Origin: Sphingomonas bacterium | GTDB lineage: Bacteria; Pseudomonadota; Alphaproteobacteria; Sphingomonadales; Sphingomonadaceae | Length of the DNA stretch: 48,075 nucleotides | Direction of reading: 5' to 3' | NCBI RefSeq assembly: GCF_028292945.1 | Contig: NZ_JAQGLJ010000015.1 | Span: 1 to 48,075, forward strand | Shown here: positions 25,307 through 34,104 of the stretch, in pieces | How the letters are laid out: each line of letters starts with the position of its first letter | Numbering within the stretch: position 1 is the first letter of the stretch | Notes under the pieces: generated by a model | What the model was told of the DNA's origin: nothing | The model's input: only the letters and a program-made list of their open reading frames with translations | The model's database searches: none | Program-made: the position numbers and the translations under genes

Positions 25307-26259
25307 CCCTTGAACCAGTGCTTGCGCAGGAAGAAGCCGAGCACGAGCAGCACGATCGCGGCGCAGGTCAGCGTGATCCATTGCCACGCATGCGGCGATT
25401 GCGCGCCCGGCAGCTTCACGTTCATGCCGTAGAAGCCCGTCACGAAGGTGAGCGGCAGGAACATCATCGCGACGATCGAGATCACCAGCCCGCGCCCGTC
25501 CAGCTGCTCGGCGCGCAGGTCGCTGAGCGCGTCGTGCATCAGCGCCGATCGCTCGCGGATACTCTCCAGCTCCTCCGCCATGCGCGCGGCACGGTCGGCG
25601 GCGGCGGCGAGATGGACGCGGTCGTCGGCCTCCAGCCAGTCGCCGGGTAGCGCGCCCAGCCGCTCCAGCGCGTCGCGCTGCGGGTTGAGGAAGCGGCGAA
25701 AGCCGATCGCCTGCTTGCGCACATCGCTGACGTTGCGGCGCAGGTCGAAGATGTGGTCGGCCGACAGCCGCTCCTCGCAATCGTCCAGGCTGTCGCCCAG
25801 CGCCGCGACGACCGGATCCAGGTCGGTGGTGATCGCGGTCGCGAAGGCGGCGATCAGGTCGCCGGGATCGCGCACGCTTCCTGCCGCCACCACCGCCTCG
25901 ACCGCGTCCGTGGCGACCAGATGTGCGCGACTGACGGAAAAGACGCGGCCCTTGGTGGCCCAGATACGGACGGATGCGAGCGGATCGGACTGCGACAGCT
26001 CTTCCTTGGCGCGGCCGCGCAGGTTGACCAGCGCGCCGGTGGCGAACTCGTCGCATCGCGGGCGCGTTTCCGTCGCGGTCAGCGCCTCGACGACGTGCAG
26101 GTCCAGCTTCGCCTCGTCTGCCAGCCAGGCGCGCGCCTCTTCGGCATGGGTGCTGAGATGCACCCAGACGAGCGCGTCGTCACACGCCAGCGCCGCCTCG
26201 ATCGGCACGGATTCCGCGGATTCGCCGGTGACCCGATAGCCGAACCCGTTCACGCCCAT
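25303..26259 (-). CDS. CorA/ZntB-like divalent metal transporter
   Basis: About 318 residues: a large soluble domain, a long helix, then two C-terminal membrane helices with the signature YGMN at 277-280 between them. CorA-family pentamers pass Mg2+ or Co2+, while ZntB moves Zn2+; the loop after GMN (VKLPGAQSPHA) looks more ZntB-like, but that is a weak guide. I chose ATG 26259 (GGGTGGG upstream); a TTG three codons earlier is also possible. It overlaps the end of the siroheme gene by 10 bases, so it is the last gene of the leftward argH-lysA run. Confidence 0.87.
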   Translation of the reverse strand: MGVNGFGYRVTGESAESVPIEAALACDDALVWVHLSTHAEEARAWLADEAKLDLHVVEALTATETRPRCDEFATGALVNLRGRAKEELSQSDPLASVRIWATKGRVFSVSRAHLVATDAVEAVVAAGSVRDPGDLIAAFATAITTDLDPVVAALGDSLDDCEERLSADHIFDLRRNVSDVRKQAIGFRRFLNPQRDALERLGALPGDWLEADDRVHLAAAADRAARMAEELESIRERSALMHDALSDLRAEQLDGRGLVISIVAMMFLPLTFVTGFYGMNVKLPGAQSPHAWQWITLTCAAIVLLVLGFFLRKHWFKG

Positions 26260-27023
26260 CCCACCCAAACGCTAAGTCCGGGCAGTTCATCGCCCGGCGG
26301 CGCATCGCATGCAATCCGCGCCGCGTCCGCACGGGCACGTTCCAGCATGGCGGCAGGTATGTCGGGCGGATGAAACACGCGATCGGCCAGCGCCAGCCAC
26401 CGCGCCTCCCGCAGCGTGAGATCGTCGGGGTCGGGAGAACGCAGCAGGATGGGGACAAGCGTCGGGTCGACAGCGGTGGCCTCGGTGAGGTCGTCGAGCC
26501 AGCCTTCTACCCGGCCCGCCGAGGCGCCATCCAGCGGGTTCAGCTCTCCCGCCAGCGCCGCGCCGATCGCCCGCCGCCGCTCGCCACCGTCGGGCAGGGC
26601 GGCACGCAACCGATCGCGGGCGGCGAACAGCGCGTCGGCGAGCCGTCCCAGGTTGGCCGGCAGCAGCGCCTCCAGCCGTTGCCGCACCGCCGCCGCCAGG
26701 CCCGCCGACACGCCGCCGGTGGCGACCGCGATCAGCACCGGCGAGCGGTCGACGACGGCCGGGAGCGTGAAATCGCACAGCGTCGGCCGGTCGACCGCAT
26801 TCACCAACACCCCGCGCGCGCGCAGCCGCTCGACCGCCGCCACCGCCGCCGCGTCCTCTTCGATCGCCACGATCGCCAGCCGTGCGTCGGGGTGGTCGGT
26901 GACGACCCGCGCCCCGGCCCGTTCCAGGACGCGCCGCTTGGCGTCCGCCGCCTCGCCCTCGCCCAGCAGGATGACCGGCTGCCCCGTCACCTTCACCAGC
27001 ACGGGCAGGCCCGGCCAGCTCAC
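26250..27023 (-). CDS. Precorrin-2 dehydrogenase / siroheme synthase N-terminal type protein
   Basis: About 257 residues. An N-terminal Rossmann motif (ILLGEGEAADAKRRVLERAG) and the downstream VLVNAVDRPTLCDFTLPAVV and IAVATGGVSAGLA segments match the Met8p/CysG N-terminal family. This family oxidises precorrin-2 with NAD and inserts iron to give siroheme. No methyltransferase domain is attached. The C-terminal ~70 residues (LTLREARWLALADRVFHPPD) are a helical extension. The start is GTG overlapping the lysA stop (GTGA), implying coupling. Typical companions, sulfite or nitrite reductase genes, are not in the window. Confidence 0.83.
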   Translation of the reverse strand: MSWPGLPVLVKVTGQPVILLGEGEAADAKRRVLERAGARVVTDHPDARLAIVAIEEDAAAVAAVERLRARGVLVNAVDRPTLCDFTLPAVVDRSPVLIAVATGGVSAGLAAAVRQRLEALLPANLGRLADALFAARDRLRAALPDGGERRRAIGAALAGELNPLDGASAGRVEGWLDDLTEATAVDPTLVPILLRSPDPDDLTLREARWLALADRVFHPPDIPAAMLERARADAARIACDAPPGDELPGLSVWVGWA

Positions 27024-28276
27024 AGCCAGTCCGGCACCCGCTCCGCGGCGATCAACGCCGCCGGCTCGACGCGGTCCGCGACCACCGCGAACCGGTCGCC
27101 GTCGACCAGCACCTCGGGCACCAGCGCGCGGCTGTTGTAGGTCGACGCCATCGTTGCGCCGTACGCGCCGGCGGTGCGGAACACCGCCAGGTCGCCGCTG
27201 CGCACGGCATCGATGTCGCGGCCCATCGCGAAGGTGTCGCCGCTTTCGCATATCGGGCCGGCGATATTGGCGGTGATCCGCTCGCCGGTGGGCTCGACGG
27301 CGACGAAATCGTGCCAGGCATCGTACAGCGCCGGCCTGGCGAGGTCGTTCATCGCCGCGTCGACGATGACATAGGGATTCGGCTCGCCCGGCTTGTTCCA
27401 GATCACCCGCGTCAGCAGCACGCCGGCATTGCCGGCGATGACGCGGCCCGGCTCGAACATCAGCTCGACGTCCCAGCCCGCCGTGGCGCGCGCGACCATC
27501 GCGCCGTAATCGGCCGGCGTGGGGAGCAGCTCGCCCTCGCGATACGGCACGCCAAGCCCGCCACCCAGATCGACGCGGTCGATGCGGTGCCCGGCCGCGC
27601 GCAGCGTGCGGACGAAGTCGCCGATGCGGCCAAACGCGGCCTCCAGCGGTGCGAGATCGGCGAGCTGGCTGCCGATGTGCAGCGCCACGCCGCGTAGATT
27701 CAGCCCGTCGAGCTTCGCGAGCCGGTCGAACATCGCGGCTGCGTCGGCGATCGGCACGCCGAACTTGTTCTGCTTGCGCCCGGTGGAGATCTTGGCGTGC
27801 GTGCCTGCGTCGACATCGGGATTGACGCGGAGCACCGCGGGCGCGCGCCGGCCGCGAGCGTGCGCGAGGCGGGCGAGCACCTCGCCTTCTTCCTCCAGCT
27901 CGAGGTTGAACTGGCCGATGCCCGCGTCCAGCGCCGCCGCCAGCTCGGCGTGCGTCTTGCCGACGCCGGAAAAGACGATCGCGTCGGCCGGCATGCCCGC
28001 CGCCAGTGCGCGCGTCATTTCGCCGCCCGAGACGACATCGGCGCCGTAGCCCTCGTTTGCCATCAGCCGCAGCACGGCAAGGTTGGGATTGGCCTTGACC
28101 GCATAGGCCAGATGCACGCGCGACAGGCCGCTCAACGCCTCGCGGAATACGCGCGCATGGCGGCGAAAGGTGGCGGCGGAATAGACATAGACGGGCGTGC
28201 CGACCTGCTCGGCGATGACGGGCATCGGCACGTCCTCGGCATACAGCACGCCGTTCCTGAAGCTGAAATGATCCAT
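27020..28276 (-). CDS. lysA: Diaminopimelate decarboxylase
   Basis: 418 residues, fold type III PLP enzyme. The PLP lysine is K61 in AYAVKANPN, a Gly-rich phosphate-binding loop is in DLGGGLGVPY, HIGSQ is present, and C343 in CESGDTF supplies the active-site cysteine from the partner subunit. It converts meso-diaminopimelate to L-lysine, the last lysine step. The ATG at 28276 overlaps the lipoprotein stop (TAATG). A longer frame reaching 28570 overlaps two genes and is rejected. Confidence 0.96.
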   Translation of the reverse strand: MDHFSFRNGVLYAEDVPMPVIAEQVGTPVYVYSAATFRRHARVFREALSGLSRVHLAYAVKANPNLAVLRLMANEGYGADVVSGGEMTRALAAGMPADAIVFSGVGKTHAELAAALDAGIGQFNLELEEEGEVLARLAHARGRRAPAVLRVNPDVDAGTHAKISTGRKQNKFGVPIADAAAMFDRLAKLDGLNLRGVALHIGSQLADLAPLEAAFGRIGDFVRTLRAAGHRIDRVDLGGGLGVPYREGELLPTPADYGAMVARATAGWDVELMFEPGRVIAGNAGVLLTRVIWNKPGEPNPYVIVDAAMNDLARPALYDAWHDFVAVEPTGERITANIAGPICESGDTFAMGRDIDAVRSGDLAVFRTAGAYGATMASTYNSRALVPEVLVDGDRFAVVADRVEPAALIAAERVPDWL

Positions 28277-28509
28277 TATTCGGGCGGCAGATCGAATTCG
28301 TCGGCGCGGCGCTCCTGGGCGTTGGTGAGCAGTTCGTCCGAACGTTGGGGGCGTTGCTGCGGCGTCGGCGTCACCAGCTGCGTCGGCGTCGGCTGTGCGC
28401 TCGCGCCATAAGGCGCAGGCGGCAACGTCCCACCGGGCGGCGGCTTCAGCCCGACCGCGGAGCCGCAGCCGGCGAGCGCCAGCGGGGCGAAGATCAGCAA
28501 CTGCTTCAC
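28276..28509 (-). CDS. lptM: Small LptM-like lipoprotein
   Basis: 77 residues: a signal peptide with lipobox LALAGC (Cys at about residue 15), then [13 protein letters not shown] and a Pro/Gln/Thr-rich tail ending in EFDLPPE. Small lipoproteins of the LptM (YifL) type assist maturation of the LptD-LptE lipopolysaccharide translocon in E. coli. The CG-x-G-x-L-x-P start fits, but short lipoproteins are hard to assign. The start is GTG overlapping the argH stop (GTGA), and its TAA overlaps the lysA ATG, so argH-lptM-lysA are coupled. Confidence 0.72.
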   Translation of the reverse strand: MKQLLIFAPLALAGCGSAVGLKPPPGGTLPPAPYGASAQPTPTQLVTPTPQQRPQRSDELLTNAQERRADEFDLPPE

Positions 28510-29891
28510 GACAGGTCCTTTCGCGCGACGGCGATCGCGGCGCGTACATTGGCGGGCGCGGTGCCGCCATAGCTGGTCCGGCTCGCTACCGATGCGTCTA
28601 CCGACAGCACGTCGTACACCCCGGCCGAAATCCTTGCATCGATCGCAGTCAGATCGTCGAGCGGCAGCTGGTCGAGCTTGCATCCCAGTTCCTCAGCCCG
28701 CTTCACCGCACGGCCGGTGATGTGGTGCGCCTCGCGGAACGGCACGCCCGCCTCGCGCACCAGCCAGTCTGCCAGATCGGTCGCGGTCGAGAAACCCGCC
28801 TCCGCTACTTCGCGCATCCGCTGGGTGCGGAACGTCGCGGTCGCGATCATGCCCGTCATCGCGGCGAGGCACAGCCCCAGCAGGTCGTGCGCCTCGAACA
28901 CCGGCGGCTTGTCGTCCTGCATGTCCTTGGAATAGGCGAGCGGCAGCCCCTTCATCGTCACGGTCAGCGCGACGAGGCAGCCGGTGATCCGCCCGGCATG
29001 GCCGCGCACCAGCTCGGCCGCGTCGGGATTGCGCTTTTGCGGCATGATCGAGCTGCCCGTCGACCAGGCATCCGACAGCGCCACGAAGCCGAACGGCTGC
29101 GACGCCCACAGCACGAACTCCTCCGCCAGCCGGCTGAGGTGCAGCGCGCATTGCGTCGCAGCCTGCAGGTAATCGAGCGCGAAATCGCGGTCGCTGACCG
29201 CGTCCAGGCTGTTGCGCGTCGGGCGGCCGAAGCCGAGCGCGGTTGCCGTCGCGTCGCGGTCGATGGGAAAGCCGGTGCCCGCCAGCGCCGCCGACCCGAG
29301 CGGACATTCGTTCAGCCGCGCGCGCGCATCGGCGAAGCGGCTGCGGTCGCGACGCAGCATTTCGAAATAGGCCATCAGATGGTGGCCGAGCGTCACCGGC
29401 TGCGCGGATTGGAGGTGCGTAAAGCCCGGCATCACGCTGGCGGCATGCTCCTCCGCGCGCGTCAGCAGCGCGCGTTGCAACGCCTTCAACGCCACCTCGA
29501 CCTCGTCGATCGCGTCGCGCACCCATAGGCGGAAGTCGGTCGCGACCTGATCGTTGCGCGACCGCGCGGTGTGCAGCCGCCCGGCATCGGGCCCGATCGC
29601 GTCGGCGAGCCGGCTTTCGGTCAGCATGTGGATGTCTTCGAGCGCCAGATCGTCGGGCACGCCGTTGGCGGCGTAATCGTCCGCCACCCGATCGAGGCCA
29701 GCGGCGATCGACGCGACCGCGTCCGCATCGACGATCCCCTGCGCGCCCAGCATCGCCGCATGCGCCTGGCTGCCGCGAAGATCCTGCCGCCACATGCGCT
29801 TGTCGAAGGGCAGGCTGGCGTTTATCTCGCGCATCACGGCCGCCGGGCCTTCGGCGAAGCGGCCACCCCACATGCTGTTGGAGCCGCTCAT
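28506..29891 (-). CDS. argH: Argininosuccinate lyase
   Basis: 461 residues of the fumarase/aspartase superfamily. The signature [10 protein letters not shown] is at 279-288, with [13 protein letters not shown] at 107-119 and [10 protein letters not shown] (H159). It cleaves argininosuccinate to arginine and fumarate, the last arginine step. The N-terminus [11 protein letters not shown] is typical and fixes the ATG at 29891. That ATG overlaps the start codon of the divergent tlpA-like gene in a CATG palindrome, so each promoter must lie inside the other gene. Confidence 0.96.
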   Translation of the reverse strand: MSGSNSMWGGRFAEGPAAVMREINASLPFDKRMWRQDLRGSQAHAAMLGAQGIVDADAVASIAAGLDRVADDYAANGVPDDLALEDIHMLTESRLADAIGPDAGRLHTARSRNDQVATDFRLWVRDAIDEVEVALKALQRALLTRAEEHAASVMPGFTHLQSAQPVTLGHHLMAYFEMLRRDRSRFADARARLNECPLGSAALAGTGFPIDRDATATALGFGRPTRNSLDAVSDRDFALDYLQAATQCALHLSRLAEEFVLWASQPFGFVALSDAWSTGSSIMPQKRNPDAAELVRGHAGRITGCLVALTVTMKGLPLAYSKDMQDDKPPVFEAHDLLGLCLAAMTGMIATATFRTQRMREVAEAGFSTATDLADWLVREAGVPFREAHHITGRAVKRAEELGCKLDQLPLDDLTAIDARISAGVYDVLSVDASVASRTSYGGTAPANVRAAIAVARKDLS

Positions 29892-30480
29892 GTCGTTTTC
29901 GCTGTCGGGGCGCTCGGCGATCGCCTGTCTCCTGGCGCTAACCGCCGTCGGCTGCACTAAGGAGCCGGCAGCGCCCCCGCAAGCGGACGCGAACATGACA
30001 TCGCCCGACGAAGCGCCGCCCAGCGCGCCGGCTGCGCGCGCGGGCGCGGTCGACCGCAGTCACAAGGGCGAGGCGATGCCGGCCGCCAGGATGACCGGAC
30101 TGGACGGCAAGCCGATCGCGCTGGCGTTGTTCGGCGGCAAGCCGCTGCTGGTCAATTTGTGGGCGACGTGGTGCGCGCCGTGCGTCGCGGAGATGCCCGC
30201 GCTGGACGCGGCGGCGGTGGGCATACCGGCGATCGCGCTCAATCAGGGAGAGGATGCGGCGAAGGTCGAGGCGTTCCTGCAACGCGTAAAGGTCTCCAAC
30301 CTGCAGACTGTGCTCGACCCCGAGATGGCGGTCAGCGTCGCGTTGCCCGCCAACCTGCCGACCACCTTGCTGTACGACGCGCAGGGCCGCGAGATCTGGC
30401 GCGTCGCTGGCGCGCGCGACTGGGCGTCGGCGGAGTCGCGCGCGCTGATCGCCGAAGCAAAGGTGTCGCAGGGGACTTGA
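29890..30480 (+). CDS. TlpA-like thioredoxin lipoprotein
   Basis: 196 residues. A lipoprotein signal ends in LTAVGC (C22), a Pro/Ala linker follows, then a thioredoxin fold with active site WCAPC (W94, C95, C98) and a cis-Pro loop near [10 protein letters not shown]. TlpA/ResA-type proteins reduce disulfides in the periplasm, for example for cytochrome c or oxidase assembly; the partner is not evident here. Divergent from argH with overlapping start codons. Only 50 bases separate it from the next gene. Confidence 0.87.
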   Translation: MSFSLSGRSAIACLLALTAVGCTKEPAAPPQADANMTSPDEAPPSAPAARAGAVDRSHKGEAMPAARMTGLDGKPIALALFGGKPLLVNLWATWCAPCVAEMPALDAAAVGIPAIALNQGEDAAKVEAFLQRVKVSNLQTVLDPEMAVSVALPANLPTTLLYDAQGREIWRVAGARDWASAESRALIAEAKVSQGT

Positions 30481-30530
30481 CTCTGAGTAGGGCTCTGCTT
30501 GGCTGACGCGATTCGTTCTGGGGGGAACCG

Positions 30531-31505
30531 ATGGCCGCCAATACCAAGCCCGTTACCGTCGCATGCATGGATCTGAAGCACCTCACCGGCTATTTCCGCA
30601 GCATCGGTCTCGCCGTCGCGATCCAGGGCAATACCCGCGCCGAGTGGAAGGATTACGACGAGAGCACCGTGCTCAACATCGCCTATGGGCTGGTGCCGTG
30701 GATGCAGAAGCCCGGAACCGTCGAGGTCAGCCAGAACTGGGGCAGGATTCGCAAGGAAGCCGACGAACGCGGGCAGAAGCTGCTGCTCACCTTTCTCGAC
30801 AAGCTCGCCACCAAGGGCCCGGCAATCGCGTATAATTATGCCGCGCAGATGCAGGGCGTGAAGCAGCAGGCGATCTTGTCGACCAGGGAGCTGTTCAAGG
30901 ATGTCGGCGAGATCAACCGGGAGATCGCGGGCTTGGCGGGACAGGGTGCACGGCGGATGGCGGACATCCAGCTCGGCGCCACCTTGTTGTTGGCCGGGGT
31001 CGGCTGCGCGATCGGCGTCGGGGCGCTGGTCGTGCCCGCCGGCACGGCGCTCGCGGCGACCGGCGTCGGGCTGGGCTACAATATCGCGGGCACGTTCATC
31101 AAGGACGCCGGGCAACTGAGCGATGCGGGCGCGGTCGCCATCCAGACCGAGGTCGGCAAGGCATCGCTGGGCACCGGCATGGATGCGAGCAAGGGCATCG
31201 TGAAAGGCACACTCGCCAGCCACGCGGACGCCAACACCAAGGCGTTGGAGGCCGCGCAGAAGAAGGTCGCCGAGATCAACGCCGCGATCGAGCGCAAGCG
31301 CAGTGCCAGCAAGATCGCCAAGCTGACGCGAAAGGCCGAAGCGCCCAGGCAGATCGCCGCTCAGGCCGGCAAGCAGCTGGCGACGAACAAGAACATCGCC
31401 ACCGCGGGCAAGGTCGTGAGCAAGGGCGTGCCGATCGTGTTCTTCGCGCACGATGTCTGGAACGCCTATTCCGACTGGGCGGACGTCTATGAGGAGACGA
31501 GGTAG
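30531..31505 (+). CDS. Unrecognised protein with Gly-rich hydrophobic hairpin
   Basis: 324 residues; I do not recognise a family. Residues 1-145 look soluble and helical, with a WKDYDESTVLNIAYGLVPWM segment. Residues 147-190 are a long Gly/Ala/Val/Leu stretch with several GxxxG-like spacings (LLAGVGCAIGVGALV; ATGVGLGYNIAGTF), long enough for two membrane passes. A charged helical segment (KALEAAQKKVAEINAAIERK) follows, and the end is aromatic and acidic (FFAHDVWNAYSDW). There is no signal peptide. The layout is reminiscent of pore-forming or membrane-inserting effectors, but no immunity gene, PAAR/VgrG or secretion gene is adjacent, so function stays open. Confidence 0.75.
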   Translation: MAANTKPVTVACMDLKHLTGYFRSIGLAVAIQGNTRAEWKDYDESTVLNIAYGLVPWMQKPGTVEVSQNWGRIRKEADERGQKLLLTFLDKLATKGPAIAYNYAAQMQGVKQQAILSTRELFKDVGEINREIAGLAGQGARRMADIQLGATLLLAGVGCAIGVGALVVPAGTALAATGVGLGYNIAGTFIKDAGQLSDAGAVAIQTEVGKASLGTGMDASKGIVKGTLASHADANTKALEAAQKKVAEINAAIERKRSASKIAKLTRKAEAPRQIAAQAGKQLATNKNIATAGKVVSKGVPIVFFAHDVWNAYSDWADVYEETR

Positions 31506-31522
31506 CGGCGCTGGCGGAAGGA

Positions 31523-31596
31523 TGGATGCCCGACAAGGACTCGAACCTTGATTGACGGAGTCAGAGTCCGCTCTCTTACCATTAGAGGATCGGGCA
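31523..31596 (-). tRNA. tRNA-Gln (anticodon CTG)
   Basis: The minus strand folds into a full cloverleaf. The acceptor stem is tgcccga/tcgggca, the D arm contains aatggtaa, the anticodon stem is gcgga/tccgt with loop ctCTGac, and the T arm is caagg-ttcgagt-ccttg. The 3' CCA is encoded (31523-31525). The discriminator base before CCA is T. U1-A72 in the acceptor is normal for tRNA-Gln. Confidence 0.95.
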
Positions 31597-31741
31597 GTCC
31601 GGGCCGCTTTAGGCGGCAAGCGGGGGCGAATCAAGGCCGGCTTGCCGGTGGTCGTCAGGCGCGCTAGCATCTCGACCAAGCACCGAGCGGGGGACTCAAC
31701 CCCTCGCGCCGGCATAACAGAAGAAGCGAGTGTTCTGGCCG

Positions 31742-32779
31742 ATGGGGGATGCGTCCGCCCACGAGCCGCGGCGGCAGCAGCCTGACCGATCGGCGGCGAT
31801 ACGGCCCCAGCGGGGTCGCTGGTCAACCGCGCAAGCCTTTGCCGCGCTGGATCTGGGCACCAACAACTGTCGCCTGTTGATCGCGCGGCCGCAAGGCACC
31901 GGCTTTGCCGTTGTCGACGCCTTCTCGCGAATCGTCCGGCTCGGCGAGGGGCTGGCGGCGAGCAACCGGCTGAGCGACGCGGCGATCGACCGCACGCTCG
32001 CGGCGCTGCGGATCTGCGCCGACAAGCTGCAGCGGCGCAACGTCACGCTGGCGCGGTCGGTCGCGACCGAGGCGTGTCGGCGCGCGGAGAACGGGGCCGA
32101 GTTCATCGCCCGCGCCTATGCCGAGACGGGCATCCACCTCGACATCATCTCGGCGGAGGAGGAAGCGCGGCTCGCCGTGCTGGGCTGTCACGTGCTGATC
32201 GAGCCGGGCGAGGACCCGGCGCTGATCTTCGACATCGGCGGCGGCTCGACCGAGCTGGTGCTGGTCGACACCAGTGGGGTGGTGCCGCGCGTGCTCGACT
32301 GGCATTCCGCGCCCTGGGGTGTGGTGTCGCTGACCGAAAGTGCCGGCGGTGGAGAGGGGCGCGACGGGCTGCTTGCCGCCTATGCGCGCATGCGGGCGAT
32401 GGTGACCGACAGCTTCGCGCCCTTCGCACAACGGCTGCCGCGTGGCATCGTGCGGCCGCGTCTGCTGGGCACGTCGGGAACGGTGACGACGCTGGGCTCG
32501 GTGCATCTGGGACTTAGCCACTATGATCGCTCGATGGTCGACGGGCTGATCGTGCCGGCGGATGCGATGCGGCGGATCAGCGGCGAGCTGGCGGCGATGG
32601 CGGTGAGCGAGCGCGCGCAGCTGAGCTGCATCGGCACCGAACGCGCGGACCTGGTGGTGGCGGGATGCGCGATCCTGGAGTCGATCATGGACCTTTGGCC
32701 CGCCGAGCGGGTCGGCATCGCCGATCGCGGCATCCGCGAAGGCATATTACGGCGGCTGATGGGAGCCGCCCGGCCATGA
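31742..32779 (+). CDS. ppx: Exopolyphosphatase / GppA-type phosphatase
   Basis: About 345 residues, ASKHA-fold. The N-terminal phosphate loop is AALDLGTNNCRLLIA, the second phosphate motif IFDIGGGSTELVLV, then LLGTSGTVTTLGSVHL. Ppx/GppA enzymes remove phosphate from polyphosphate or from pppGpp; the one-domain length without the C-terminal HD part is common in alphaproteobacteria. The start is uncertain between GTG 31730 and ATG 31742. rlmE follows after 10 bases, a pairing frequent in sphingomonads. Confidence 0.87.
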   Translation: MGDASAHEPRRQQPDRSAAIRPQRGRWSTAQAFAALDLGTNNCRLLIARPQGTGFAVVDAFSRIVRLGEGLAASNRLSDAAIDRTLAALRICADKLQRRNVTLARSVATEACRRAENGAEFIARAYAETGIHLDIISAEEEARLAVLGCHVLIEPGEDPALIFDIGGGSTELVLVDTSGVVPRVLDWHSAPWGVVSLTESAGGGEGRDGLLAAYARMRAMVTDSFAPFAQRLPRGIVRPRLLGTSGTVTTLGSVHLGLSHYDRSMVDGLIVPADAMRRISGELAAMAVSERAQLSCIGTERADLVVAGCAILESIMDLWPAERVGIADRGIREGILRRLMGAARP

Positions 32780-32789
32780 TCGGGACGCC

Positions 32790-33458
32790 ATGACCAAGAA
32801 GCTCGTCGGCCCGCAGCGCGTCAAGACCGCCCGCAAGCGCACGCCGCAATCGACCGCTTGGCTGGAGCGGCAGCTGAACGATCCCTATGTCCGCAAGGCC
32901 AAGGCCGACGGCTATCGCAGCCGCTCGGCATACAAGCTCCTCGAGCTGGACGAGCGATTCGGCTTTCTGAAGGGCGCGCGGCGCGTGATCGATCTGGGGT
33001 TGGCGCCGGGCGGGTGGAGCCAGGTGATCAGGCGGCAGGTGCCCAACTGCACCGTGGTCGGCATCGACCTGCTGCCGGTGGACCCGATCGAGGGTGTCAC
33101 GATCCTGCACCTGGACTTCATGACCGACGCTGCGCCCGGCATGTTGCAGGACGCGCTGGGCGGGTCGGCGGACCTCGTGCTGTCGGACATGGCGGCGAAC
33201 ACCGTCGGCCACCCGCAGACCGACGCCCTGCGCACCATGGCGCTGGTCGAGGCGGCGGCGGACTTCGCCTATGGCGTGCTGCGCCCCGGCGGCGCGTTCG
33301 TGGGCAAGGTGTTCGCGGGCGGCGCCGATGCGGCGCTGGTCGCGGAACTGAAGCGGCGCTTCACGACAGTGAAGCATGCCAAGCCGCCGGCGTCGCGCAA
33401 GGGCAGCGTCGAGTGGTTCGTTGTCTGCCAGGGCTTCAAGGGTGAGTCAGCGCAGTAG
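32790..33458 (+). CDS. rlmE: 23S rRNA (uridine-2'-O)-methyltransferase RlmE
   Basis: 222-residue FtsJ/RrmJ enzyme. The catalytic tetrad is visible as K49 (SAYKLLE), D133 (LSDMAAN), K173 (VGKVF) and E208 (SVEWF). The SAM motif is VIDLGLAPGGWSQV. It methylates U2552 of 23S rRNA during large-subunit maturation. The basic N-terminal extension of about 20 residues (VKTARKRTPQST) is usual in alphaproteobacteria. Confidence 0.94.
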   Translation: MTKKLVGPQRVKTARKRTPQSTAWLERQLNDPYVRKAKADGYRSRSAYKLLELDERFGFLKGARRVIDLGLAPGGWSQVIRRQVPNCTVVGIDLLPVDPIEGVTILHLDFMTDAAPGMLQDALGGSADLVLSDMAANTVGHPQTDALRTMALVEAAADFAYGVLRPGGAFVGKVFAGGADAALVAELKRRFTTVKHAKPPASRKGSVEWFVVCQGFKGESAQ

Positions 33459-33612
33459 CGCTATTCTGCGGCGCAGACTGGCCACGCCGTCGGGCGAGGT
33501 CGGTGGGTTGGATGCTGTTTGTGTGGTCACGCCGCGGCAAAGCCGCGCCGTCGGTCGACACGCGCGAGTGCGAGCTCGCGCGGTCGCTGGCCGTGAATAA
33601 CGCTCATCTTCA

Positions 33613-33632
33613 GCTAGCGGCAAGCCGTTAGC
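33613..33632. terminator. Hairpin between convergent rlmE and rpoZ
   Basis: gctagcgg-caag-ccgttagc: an 8-bp stem with one G-T pair and a 4-base loop, lying between the ends of two convergent genes. No clear T-run on either side, so it is a candidate bidirectional terminator only. The rest of the 182-base gap holds other small GC palindromes and no gene. Confidence 0.45.
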
Positions 33633-33640
33633 CTCAGGCG

Positions 33641-33982
33641 TTATTCGTAATCACCACCCATATTCTGGTTCCGCGGCGGCGCGGCCGCAGTGAGCCGCAA
33701 GGCTTCGGCGGACGCCTGCAACGAGCCGATCGCGTCGGCCTCGTCCTCGTCGTCGATCTGGACCCGCTGGAGACCGTTGATCACCGACTCCTCCAGATGA
33801 TCGGGCCGCACCGTCTCCTCCGCGATCTCGCGCAGCGCCACGACCGGGTTCTTGTCGCGATCGCGATCGATCGTCAGGTCCGCGCCACCCGAGATCTGGC
33901 GCGCACGCTGGGCGGCGAACAGCACCAGGTCGAAACGATTGGGGATCTTGTCGACGCAATCCTCGACGGTGACGCGCGCCAT
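33641..33982 (-). CDS. rpoZ: RNA polymerase omega subunit
   Basis: 113 residues beginning [30 protein letters not shown], the unmistakable omega N-terminus, with [10 protein letters not shown] in the middle. Omega binds the beta-prime C-terminus and helps core assembly. The C-terminal tail is acidic then Ala/Pro-rich and ends NMGGDYE. It is divergent from the phospholipase-D-family gene with a 122-base gap that should contain both promoters. Confidence 0.95.
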   Translation of the reverse strand: MARVTVEDCVDKIPNRFDLVLFAAQRARQISGGADLTIDRDRDKNPVVALREIAEETVRPDHLEESVINGLQRVQIDDEDEADAIGSLQASAEALRLTAAAPPRNQNMGGDYE

Positions 33983-34104
33983 GGCGTTTCCTTAAGTGTT
34001 CAGCAGCTGCCGGAAAGCGCGATCGTCTAGCGCACGGGGTCGCGCAAGTCAACGAAAGTGCTCGCGCTTGCCCTCCGCGCGGCGCTGCCCCATGCCCGCG
34101 CGCC

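Noticed and set aside
31500..31600. tRNA-Gln as an attachment site for an integrated element
   Set aside because: No direct repeat of the tRNA 3' end was seen nearby and no integrase is present; the adjacent unknown gene alone is not evidence of an island.
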